Assembly: GCA_937893485.1 (NCBI GenBank)
Contig: CALBJL010000087.1
Span: forward strand, 1 to 21,146
Direction: 5' to 3'
Origin: an uncultured bacterium
Lineage (GTDB): Bacteria; Bacillota; Clostridia; Lachnospirales; Lachnospiraceae
DNA length: 21,146 nucleotides
The notes beneath the pieces were generated by a model, which did no database searches, was not told where the DNA came from, and saw only the letters and a program-made list of their open reading frames with translations. Below are positions 15,395-21,146 of the stretch, in pieces (within the stretch, counting starts at the first letter, position 1; every line of letters starts with the position of its first letter). The position numbers were made by a program, and so were the translations under genes.

Positions 15395-17131
15395 TCATAA
15401 CCTTCCACCCGGCGCCCCATTATTCATCGTTCCCATATCAGACAGTGTAAGTGATGATGCATCAATGAGATTCGAGTCATCCTGCGACTGTCCGTCAGTC
15501 GTAGAAGGGATCGTGCCGTCGAGCTGTCCCTCGATGCTCTCCGTGCGCAGTTTGCAGAAAGTTTTCAGCGCCTCGACACCCTGCTCAAATTCCTCATAGG
15601 TATAAAATTTTGTCGGATCTTTCTCGACATAAGGAGCAATCAGCTCTTTTGTCGTCTCTATGAGTGTATCAAAGTCCACGCTGTCTAAAAACTCGCTGAA
15701 ATACTGGTGATATAGCTGTGTATACATATCATCCGCAAAGATCCATGACAGCATCGGACGGTCATCCATCGAGCCGCCGGAAACCGGTGTATCGATCGGT
15801 GTATTGACCTCTGCGGTCGCATCCGAGGACTGGAACGTACCAAACGCCAGATTGTAATCCCATGGGATCATCGACAGTTGTCCGTCCTCCTCATACAGAT
15901 AATAATTGTGGATCATCGATCCGGTGTAGCTGTCGCCGTTGCACAGGAAATTGTGTACGACAAAGTAACGGATCACCTCATCTGTATCGACCACATCCTC
16001 AATGTCAGTTCCCTCACTGAGCGATTTCAGTGAGGCGATCAGGCGCTTTTTATCCGCCTTTGTAATGTCCGTCTTGGCATTGTCAAAAATGTTGGCATAG
16101 CTGTCGGTATCATCATCGATATATTGCAGCTTGACATCATCGCTGCCCATCGACATACCGCCGCCTCCCGGTCCGTGATCGTCTCCGCCCGTCCCGTGGT
16201 TATCTCCGTCCTGTCCCGGCATACCGCCACCCATTCCCTGTGGTGCCCCGTCGGGCTGCTGCGGACGATCGCCAGTTGTATCGCCATCCTGTGTTCCATC
16301 CGGCGGCTGCGGGCGGTCATCACTGCTGCCATCTTCTGATGCCTCACTGCTCTGGTCATCATTTTGCGGTGGCTGCGGACGGTTTGAATCGTCTGCCTCC
16401 TGCGCCATCTGTGACGGGTCAAAATCTTCCGGATTGAAATTTTCCGGTTTAAAATCTTCCGGATCAAAATCATCCATGTTGAAGTCCTTGCCATTTCCGC
16501 GTCCGGCTCCAAAGCTCTGGCTGTCCGGTTTGTATAATTCGCCGTGATCACTGCCGTAATTGCGCTCTAAAAATGCGTCCTCCACATCCTCGACCGCCAG
16601 AAACAGTCCCCATTCCTCGCCATTGACCGTGAGATAGGCATAGCTGCACAGCGGCGAAGACACGCCCATCTGCGCCATAAGCTGATAGGACAGATAATCC
16701 TTCATGTAAGTCGTATCCTGAATGATATTATTCAGGCACAGTTTATCGAGTCCGTAATAATTTTCTGCCGAATTGTAATGATCGAACTCAACCTTTAGGC
16801 TGTAGCGGTCGCTGCCCAGCTGGGAAACCGTGCTCAGCGATGTATTTCCCTTTGCACGGATCGCGACATTTTTATAGGAATCCCCGTCAATGACAACGGT
16901 ACAGTCCGTGTATTCCTCATCCTCGCAGGTCTCTAAAAATCCTTCCCAGTCATCCATCACAATGTCGATGCTGTGTACCTTTGAGGTATCAAACAACCGG
17001 CTCTCATAGCCGCACAATGCGGATGCGGTGATAACACCCGCGGTATCTGCATGCATAAAAATGACCGTCACGATCATCGCGATCACCAGCGCTGCTATGC
17101 AGATCCTATCGATATTTTTATGCGTTGACAT
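15395..17131 (-). CDS. CotH-kinase-family surface protein with an acidic low-complexity insertion
   Basis: Predicted membrane-anchored extracytoplasmic protein of 578 residues. One hydrophobic segment at residues 9-27 (RICIAALVIAMIVTVIF) follows a short basic N-terminus. The CotH fold is recognisable from RAKGNTS (92-98, ATP-loop region), DKLCLNNIIQDTTYMKDYLSYQL (129-151, here split for reading: DKLCLNN, then YMKDYLS), NGEEWGLFLAVEDVED, GELYK (198-201) and SMIPWDYNLAFG (420-431, metal-binding DxN). Known CotH proteins phosphorylate serines of partner coat proteins. Between GELYK and the second half lies a 130-residue insertion rich in Asp, Gly, Pro and Gln, with tandem D/N-F-x-P-E units and three RPQ(P/Q)P motifs. 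It ends the VTC-DUF4956-CotH operon, 15 bases after DUF4956. The substrate is unknown. Confidence 0.88.
   Translation of the reverse strand: MSTHKNIDRICIAALVIAMIVTVIFMHADTAGVITASALCGYESRLFDTSKVHSIDIVMDDWEGFLETCEDEEYTDCTVVIDGDSYKNVAIRAKGNTSLSTVSQLGSDRYSLKVEFDHYNSAENYYGLDKLCLNNIIQDTTYMKDYLSYQLMAQMGVSSPLCSYAYLTVNGEEWGLFLAVEDVEDAFLERNYGSDHGELYKPDSQSFGAGRGNGKDFNMDDFDPEDFKPENFNPEDFDPSQMAQEADDSNRPQPPQNDDQSSEASEDGSSDDRPQPPDGTQDGDTTGDRPQQPDGAPQGMGGGMPGQDGDNHGTGGDDHGPGGGGMSMGSDDVKLQYIDDDTDSYANIFDNAKTDITKADKKRLIASLKSLSEGTDIEDVVDTDEVIRYFVVHNFLCNGDSYTGSMIHNYYLYEEDGQLSMIPWDYNLAFGTFQSSDATAEVNTPIDTPVSGGSMDDRPMLSWIFADDMYTQLYHQYFSEFLDSVDFDTLIETTKELIAPYVEKDPTKFYTYEEFEQGVEALKTFCKLRTESIEGQLDGTIPSTTDGQSQDDSNLIDASSLTLSDMGTMNNGAPGGRL
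16420..16490 (-). repeat. Tandem repeats encoding D/N-F-x-P-E units in the CotH insertion
   Basis: Approximately 15-base units built around TCTTCCGG(A/T)TNNAAA (plus-strand view) repeat four to five times with small changes, encoding FDPED-FKPEN-FNPED-FDPSQ near residues 222-241. Such tracts can change copy number by slippage, which would vary the exposed loop without a frameshift. Confidence 0.7.
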
Positions 17132-17146
17132 ACGTTATCCTTTCTG

Positions 17147-17818
17147 CTATCCCATGTAGTCTCCGTTGTAGCTGACGAGCACCGCACTCTTTACCTGCGG
17201 CAGATCCGCCAGTTCATTGATAAAATCTGTGTTGTCATCCCGTAAACGGATCTCCAGATTCAGCTCAATCAATCCCTTTTGCGCCGATTTGCTTTTGACC
17301 ACGCAGCGCTTTGTTTTCTGATCCAGATACTCCCTTGCACGCACCTCGCTCGCGTGATCCTCGCACTGGAGCACGACAATATACGGGTTGGTGTGTGATT
17401 TTTTATTGACAAATATGAGCAGTACAACGCCGATCACGGCACTGCCAAATACCGCTAACGGGATCAGTCCCGCCGCCAGAACGATGCCGACCGCGATCGA
17501 CCAGAACAAAAATGCAATGTCGAGCGGCTCCTTGATTGCGGTACGGAAACGCACGATAGAGAGCGCGCCGACCATACCGAGTGACAGAACGACGTTACTC
17601 GTCACTGCTAGGATCACGAGCGTTGTAATCATCGTGAGCGCGATCAGTGTCACGCCAAAGCTGGAGGAATACATCACTCCGGCAAATGTCTTTTTATATA
17701 CAAAATAAATAAACAGTCCCAATGCAAATGCGAGCAGCAGCGCCATAGTCATATCCAACAGGCTCACGCTCGTCACGTTCTCTAAAAAGCTTGATTTGAA
17801 AATATCATTAAATGTCAT
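17147..17818 (-). CDS. DUF4956 membrane protein
   Basis: Integral membrane protein of 223 residues. Hydrophobic segments lie near 22-41, 52-72, 73-90, 98-118 and 119-137. The most characteristic stretch is GALSIVRFRTAIKEPLDIAF (84-103), a strongly conserved DUF4956 signature with charged residues between membrane segments. The last 75 residues (YIVVLQCEDHASEVRAREYL onward) look like a soluble, ferredoxin-like cytoplasmic domain. The function of the family is not established. It is regularly found next to VTC-domain and CotH genes, as here: it starts 27 bases after the VTC gene and ends 15 bases before CotH. A plausible role is a membrane platform joining the cytoplasmic VTC enzyme to the external CotH protein, which is inference. 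The ATG follows AAAGGAGAACGAACAAC. Confidence 0.88.
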   Translation of the reverse strand: MTFNDIFKSSFLENVTSVSLLDMTMALLLAFALGLFIYFVYKKTFAGVMYSSSFGVTLIALTMITTLVILAVTSNVVLSLGMVGALSIVRFRTAIKEPLDIAFLFWSIAVGIVLAAGLIPLAVFGSAVIGVVLLIFVNKKSHTNPYIVVLQCEDHASEVRAREYLDQKTKRCVVKSKSAQKGLIELNLEIRLRDDNTDFINELADLPQVKSAVLVSYNGDYMG

Positions 17819-17845
17819 GTTGTTCGTTCTCCTTTATATTTTTGA

Positions 17846-18526
17846 TTATCCATACATACGGCATGTGGCATATTTTGAAAATGCACTGAGCTGCCGGCTG
17901 CCAAGCTGCACCGCATCCCGGATGACTGACGGCAGATACGCATCCCATTTGACCTCGAGGATCGTCTCGCCTGCGCCCGCCGGAATCGTAATGCAGTCAG
18001 GATTCAGAAAATCCGTACACAGCAGTCCGGTGCGGACATGATCGTCCAGTGTCACCCGCACATTTCCCGGTGCGTACACAAACGGCTCGCGCGTGTAATC
18101 AACGATCGTTTTCGGCCGTAAGCCCTGACTGTTCATTTTGACATACAGCTCCTGCACAAGCGGTCGCTGTGACTCCATCATCCACGAGAGATCCCCTTCT
18201 ACAATCCGCTGCGCCTCATCCGCCGTGATCAGCACGCGGTCCTTTGTGCCGAGCCCGTTCCATTTGCTCTTTTTTTCCAGATGGATCTGATCCGTATTGC
18301 CGTTGTAATAACGGATGCGAAACTTTTCCCTCCGGTTCACGCCATCGAGCTTCTCCCGCAGTGCCTTGTCTGAAATATTATCAAAATACAGGCTGCGGAT
18401 CAGATATCTGCCGCCCGCCGCATTGGCATCGACCTGTGCAACCGCCCGCAGGCGCTGGCGGATCGCTATTTTATCGGCATTGTTGATGATATGCTTCCAC
18501 TCGTGGCGATAGTTTGCTTCATCCAT
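17846..18526 (-). CDS. VTC-domain protein (polyphosphate-polymerase-like triphosphate tunnel enzyme)
   Basis: Predicted cytoplasmic enzyme of 226 residues with the VTC/triphosphate-tunnel fold. Alternating basic and acidic tunnel strands are visible: YRHEWKHII (6-14), RSLYFDN (44-50), KFRIRYY (68-74), HLEKKSK (82-88), VDYTREPF, VRVTLDDHVRTG (157-167) and ILEVKWDAYLP (189-199). In yeast Vtc4 this domain makes polyphosphate from ATP. The bacterial homologues beside DUF4956 and CotH are not well characterised, so the product here is unproven. ATG 18526 is preferred over the GTG three codons earlier, because GGGGAG lies 8 bases before the ATG but abuts the GTG. First gene of the three-gene operon, divergent from the two-component system. 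Confidence 0.87.
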   Translation of the reverse strand: MDEANYRHEWKHIINNADKIAIRQRLRAVAQVDANAAGGRYLIRSLYFDNISDKALREKLDGVNRREKFRIRYYNGNTDQIHLEKKSKWNGLGTKDRVLITADEAQRIVEGDLSWMMESQRPLVQELYVKMNSQGLRPKTIVDYTREPFVYAPGNVRVTLDDHVRTGLLCTDFLNPDCITIPAGAGETILEVKWDAYLPSVIRDAVQLGSRQLSAFSKYATCRMYG

Positions 18527-18555
18527 GTTTCTCACTCCCCTTCTATACCCAGCTT

Positions 18556-18720
18556 GTTACAGTTCAGCCCGCGCCATTCGCAAAGACGCCTAACGGCGTT
18601 TTTCCACTGCTACGCAGTTAACTTTGCTCATAATCGGGCGCTCACCTCATCACCGTCAAAATGTGCTCATTCATGCAAGCATGACTCACACATTTCTGTT
18701 GGTGATGGCTGAACTGTTAC
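18556..18720. repeat. MITE-like nested palindromic element between the VTC operon and the two-component genes
   Basis: The ends are inverted repeats: GTTACAGTTCAGCC (18556-18569) and GGCTGAACTGTTAC (18707-18720), 13 of 14 complementary. Inside are further perfect arms: AAAGACGCC/GGCGTTTTT (18582-18590/18595-18603, one G-U), ACTGC/GCAGT (18606/18614), CATCACC/GGTGATG (18648-18654/18701-18707), AAATGTG/CACATTT (18659-18665/18689-18695) and TCATG/CATGA (18671/18680). The 165 bases can fold into a long branched structure. No protein is encoded. It looks like a short non-autonomous repeat (MITE/REP type) or a structured RNA; no second copy was found in this window. Confidence 0.75.
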
Positions 18721-18733
18721 TCCAGTTTTTTTT

Positions 18734-18783
18734 CTGATCTGCACTGATTGTAACTGTCCTTGCTGAAATGAAACTGAAAAAAG
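18734..18783 (+). promoter_or_regulatory. Five helically phased CTGA repeats, probable response-regulator binding array
   Basis: CTG(A/T) occurs at 18734, 18744, 18754, 18763 and 18774, i.e. spacings of 10, 10, 9 and 11 bases, one DNA turn each. OmpR-family regulators bind tandem direct repeats of this spacing. It lies 50-100 bases before the -35 box of the divergent two-component genes, so autoregulation and control of the VTC operon are both possible. Confidence 0.5.
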
Positions 18784-18833
18784 ATGTGATTTGGTGCGAA
18801 TTCACAAAAACGTCACAGTTGTGGCTCACCGAG

Positions 18834-18862
18834 TTGCCTTTTTGCTAATTTTTTACTATAAT
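18834..18862 (+). promoter_or_regulatory. Promoter of the two-component system, giving a leaderless mRNA
   Basis: TTGCCT (18834-18839), a 17-base spacer and consensus TATAAT (18857-18862). The -10 box ends 6 bases before the ATG of the response regulator, so transcription should begin at or within a base or two of the A of the start codon. No ribosome site exists in the intervening ACAGCT. Confidence 0.75.
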
Positions 18863-18868
18863 ACAGCT

Positions 18869-19543
18869 ATGAAACTACTGATTATCGAAGACGAAAAAAC
18901 ACTTGCGGAGTCGTTAAAGACACTGCTGGAATCCAAACATTTTGAGGTGGATGCCGTCTACGACGGCAAAAACGGGCTTGCCTATGCACTGCTTGGCATC
19001 TACGATCTGGTGATTCTCGATGTCATGCTGCCCGGTATGGATGGCTATCAGGTCGCCAAAGAGATGCGGCGCGGGAAATGCGGCACACCGATTCTCATGC
19101 TGACCGCGCGTTCTGCGCTGGAAGACCGCATCGAGGGGCTGGACGCGGGTGCAGATTATTATCTGACGAAGCCGTTTGACACGAGGGAGCTGCTCGCCTG
19201 CGTCAACGCACTGCTGAGACGGCAGGGCGCACAGGTCGATGAACTGAGCTTTGGCAGTACGGTTCTCGATCTCGCCTCAGGCACACTCGCCTGTCAGGAT
19301 GCATCGATCCGGCTGTCCGCAAAAGAATTTGAGATCATGCGCCTATTGCTGCAAAACCCCACCCGGAATCTGTCAAAGGAGACGATCCTCTCCCACGTGT
19401 GGGGCTATGACTCGAACGCAGTAGAAAACCATGTAGAGGTCTACATCGGATTTCTGCGCAAAAAACTGACTGCGATCCACTCCGATCTCTCGATCGTGGC
19501 GATCCGCAGGCTCGGCTATCATCTGGAGGTGACTGACTCTTGA
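18869..19543 (+). CDS. OmpR/PhoB-family response regulator
   Basis: Two-component DNA-binding regulator of 224 residues. The receiver domain starts MKLLIIEDEKTLAESLKTLL with the acidic pocket (IIEDE). The phospho-acceptor is Asp51 in LVILDVMLPGMDGYQVA, the switch Thr is in PILMLTARSA, and the conserved Lys is in YYLTKPFDTREL. The C-terminal winged helix includes LSAKEFEIMRLLLQNP and VENHVEVYIGFLRKKL. The frame is open 26 codons upstream, but that extension would run through the promoter, has no ribosome site, and the receiver fold starts exactly at this Met. Its gene overlaps the sensor kinase by 4 bases. Divergent placement suggests it controls the VTC-DUF4956-CotH operon, which is inference. 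Confidence 0.95.
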   Translation: MKLLIIEDEKTLAESLKTLLESKHFEVDAVYDGKNGLAYALLGIYDLVILDVMLPGMDGYQVAKEMRRGKCGTPILMLTARSALEDRIEGLDAGADYYLTKPFDTRELLACVNALLRRQGAQVDELSFGSTVLDLASGTLACQDASIRLSAKEFEIMRLLLQNPTRNLSKETILSHVWGYDSNAVENHVEVYIGFLRKKLTAIHSDLSIVAIRRLGYHLEVTDS

Positions 19544-20835
19544 TTAAAAAACTCAGACGCAAATTTATCTGTATGAATCTGACTGTGATCTCGCTGATTC
19601 TCATCGCCATCCTGTGTACGATTATCTACAGCACCGGACACAACCTCTCGCGGAACGATCTGGAGCTCATGCGGAGGCTGGCACTCGACCCGCCGCAGAC
19701 CGGACAGTCAGCTGACCGCCCTCCGGAGGATCTGCGCCAGTCTTACCTGATCCTGCATCTGAATACACAGGGAGAGATCACGGCAACTGAAAATGTCCGT
19801 TTTTCACTTTCGGATGACACGGACTATTCCGCACTGATCCGTGCTGCCAAGACCGCCAGAGCATCCGCCTTTTCAGACACCGATGCCCCGTTTCCGCCCT
19901 CCGGTGCCGCGGCAGGTACGGAGGATCTTACAATGAAAACCGGCGTATTATCCGACCAGCAGTTACGTTTTTTGCAAGTGCATAATGACCGGTTTGGTGA
20001 GACTTATGTCTTTTTGGATATTTCCGGCTCACAGGTGATTCTCGCCTCGCTCGCGCGTAACTGCCTGTTCATCGGTTTTTTTTCATTCGCTGCCTTTTTT
20101 GCGATCAGCGTCCTGTTCGCCCGCTGGGCAGTCCGCCCGGTAGAAAACGCATGGGAGGATCAAAAGCAGTTTATCGCAGATGCCTCACACGAGCTGAAAA
20201 CACCGCTCACTATCATTTTGACCAACGCCCAGCTACTGCGCTCCCCCGACTTTGACGAGACACAAAAGCAGCGTTTCTCTGACAATATTCTCGAAACCGC
20301 CACCCGTATGCGCACGCTGATTGAAGGCTTGCTTGATCTCTCACGCGCTGACCGCGGCATGCTGCACAGCGATGCGGTGGATCTGAACTTTACCGAATTA
20401 GTCGAACAGCAGTTATGTCTGTATGAGCCGATCTACTTTGAGCACGGGCTGACACTGCAGCAGGAGCTGGCTGAACAGGTACATGTCAACGGCAGCTCCA
20501 CACAGCTTACACAGGTCATCGACATCCTGTTTGACAATGCGGACAAATATGCCCTGCCCGCATCACAGATCCGTGTAAAGCTGGAGACGGCGCACCACAG
20601 TTGCCTGCTGTCCGTGACGACTGCCGGAAAGCCGCTGAGTGCGAAAGAACAGACGGCGATCTTTAAGCGCTTTTACCGCGTTGACCAGTCACACAGCGAC
20701 TGTAGCAGCTACGGTCTGGGGCTCTCAATCGCAGACACGATCGTGCGCGCGCACCACGGCGAGATCTATGCACGCAGCGGTTCCGGTGAAAACACTTTTT
20801 TTGTACGGCTGCCGTTAGCTCATTCGAGAGTGTAA
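19540..20835 (+). CDS. Sensor histidine kinase, partner of the adjacent response regulator
   Basis: Membrane sensor of 431 residues: a TM helix near 13-31, an extracytoplasmic region of about 140 residues with no recognised domain, a second TM near 173-195, then HisKA with phospho-acceptor His217 in FIADASHELKTPLTIIL. The ATPase domain has an N-box DILFDNADKYA, an F-box IFKRFYRVDQS and a G2 box YGLGLSIADTIV. The G1 box, normally DxGxG, reads TTAGKPLS, without the Asp. Some Gram-positive kinases have N-T-G here, so activity is not excluded. The start is a TTG whose last two bases form the TGA of the regulator (TTGA overlap), with GGAGGTGA 7 bases upstream inside the regulator gene. The signal is unknown. 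Confidence 0.93.
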   Translation: MIKKLRRKFICMNLTVISLILIAILCTIIYSTGHNLSRNDLELMRRLALDPPQTGQSADRPPEDLRQSYLILHLNTQGEITATENVRFSLSDDTDYSALIRAAKTARASAFSDTDAPFPPSGAAAGTEDLTMKTGVLSDQQLRFLQVHNDRFGETYVFLDISGSQVILASLARNCLFIGFFSFAAFFAISVLFARWAVRPVENAWEDQKQFIADASHELKTPLTIILTNAQLLRSPDFDETQKQRFSDNILETATRMRTLIEGLLDLSRADRGMLHSDAVDLNFTELVEQQLCLYEPIYFEHGLTLQQELAEQVHVNGSSTQLTQVIDILFDNADKYALPASQIRVKLETAHHSCLLSVTTAGKPLSAKEQTAIFKRFYRVDQSHSDCSSYGLGLSIADTIVRAHHGEIYARSGSGENTFFVRLPLAHSRV

Positions 20836-20855
20836 TATAAAGTGCGGTACCTTTC

Positions 20856-20980
20856 CCCCCCATTTGGCGCATATAATTATCAACTGTCTTTTCAGCGATA
20901 TGCTCCTCCTGTTTATGCAGCAGCTCCGTGATTTTGGGCGCACCATAATTCTGATTATCTGCTGCTTTTCGGTTTCCGGT
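20856..20980 (-). pseudogene. Remnant of an IS3-family transposase (OrfB N-terminal region)
   Basis: The minus-strand frame encodes RKAADNQNYGAPKITELL followed by HKQEEHIAEKTVDNYMRQMG, matching the HTH_21-type start of IS3 OrfB (Y-G-x-P-K-I-x-x-L-L ... K-T-V-x-x-Y-M-R-x-M-G). A stop codon lies just before it. After MRQMG the homology ends at a run of C/G near 20852-20858, and the frame runs into the antisense of the histidine kinase. No catalytic DDE residues or inverted repeats remain. Only about 40 residues survive, so this is a decayed fragment that marks an old insertion at the end of the two-component genes. Confidence 0.7.
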
Positions 20981-20994
20981 TTACCAGTTATTTT

Positions 20995-21146
20995 TTATAA
21001 TTCCAATGAATCTACGTTCAATAAAAAATCATATACATTCATGATTAAAATACCCCGATCATTATAAAAAGGTTTTGGTGTATCAGATGTAATTACAATC
21101 TTCTTAAATGAATCATTTATTTTCAAAAATGGACGGATTTCCTGCG
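20995..21146 (-). CDS. C-terminal end of a probable AAA/DUF4143-type ATPase (cut by window edge)
   Basis: The last 49 codons of a gene that begins beyond the window. The visible residues include EIRPFLKINDSFKKIVITSD, then PKPFYNDRGILIMNVYDFLL and NVDSLEL before the stop. The ending (KIVIT.D ... D.G I.I MN.YDFLL ..DSLE) matches the C-terminus of prokaryotic AAA ATPases with a DUF4143 domain, which are common accessory genes in gut Firmicutes and are of largely unknown role. The ATP-binding part is not in the window, so the call rests on the tail alone. Base composition is more AT-rich than the neighbouring genes, in keeping with acquired DNA. Confidence 0.6.
   Translation of the reverse strand, partial: QEIRPFLKINDSFKKIVITSDTPKPFYNDRGILIMNVYDFLLNVDSLEL

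Noticed and set aside
18556..18720. CRISPR array or tRNA-like element
   Set aside because: The repeats are inverted and different from one another rather than regularly spaced direct repeats, and no tRNA arms or CCA end are present.
18791..18868. N-terminal extension of the response regulator by 26 codons
   Set aside because: It crosses the promoter boxes, has no ribosome site, and the receiver domain begins exactly at the inner Met.
20663..20872. Minus-strand 69-codon frame starting MRQMGGKG
   Set aside because: Only its first residues belong to the transposase scar; the rest is antisense of the kinase gene, so it is not a real gene.
20864..21067. Plus-strand 67-codon frame after the histidine kinase
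   Set aside because: Antisense to the IS3 remnant and the ATPase tail, both of which give recognisable protein sequence on the minus strand.

Overview
The window reads as chromosomal DNA of an anaerobic, low-to-mid GC Firmicute of class Clostridia, most likely a gut Lachnospiraceae. This rests on the Clostridial-type single-chain PurL, the glycerol kinase/facilitator plus GlpP antiterminator set, the FAD-oxidoreductase/BFD/DUF1667 operon, strong GGAGG ribosome sites and the CotH/DUF4956/VTC trio. No species is claimed. No tRNA, rRNA, CRISPR array or intact transposon was seen.

Layout. (1) 1-5775, minus strand: the N-terminal part of purL (cut by the window edge), a PD-(D/E)XK nuclease/DinG-XPD-like helicase fusion, a 61-residue Cys-rich protein missed by simple length cut-offs, and a six-TM GGDEF protein. 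Read in transcription order this is GGDEF, Cys-rich protein, helicase, purL. purL also has its own promoter candidate. (2) 5776-11580, plus strand: glpK, glpF, an intrinsic terminator, then a three-gene FAD/Fe-S oxidoreductase operon resembling anaerobic glycerol-3-phosphate (G3P) dehydrogenase. (3) 11610-15333, minus strand: dhaK-dhaL-dhaM (PTS-dependent dihydroxyacetone kinase) with its own promoter and terminator, then glpP (G3P-responsive antiterminator) followed by a TetR-family regulator. (4) 15395-18526, minus strand: VTC-domain protein, DUF4956 membrane protein and a CotH-kinase-family surface protein. A two-component system lies divergently at 18869-20835. Between them is a densely palindromic, MITE-like element and a helically phased CTGA repeat array. 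(5) 20856-21146, minus strand: an IS3 transposase remnant and the C-terminus of a probable DUF4143-type AAA ATPase, suggesting an accessory boundary.

How the genes work together. GlpF admits glycerol, GlpK makes G3P, and the FAD/BFD/DUF1667 proteins probably oxidise G3P to dihydroxyacetone phosphate (DHAP). DhaKLM supplies DHAP from free dihydroxyacetone using PEP through the PTS. GlpP should sense G3P and relieve termination. Two leaders in the window look like targets: the terminator just ahead of the oxidoreductase operon, and a terminator in glpP's own leader. Both have a GAAA-capped hairpin preceded by a GAGANNAGAG purine motif. GlpK has Glu where Gram-positive GlpKs carry the HPr-phosphorylated His.

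The best candidate for an under-described system is the VTC-DUF4956-CotH operon with its divergent two-component system. It couples a cytoplasmic polyphosphate-polymerase-like domain, a membrane protein and an extracytoplasmic protein-kinase-like domain. The response-regulator gene appears to be leaderless. The intergenic DNA carries the palindromic element and a possible autoregulatory operator array.
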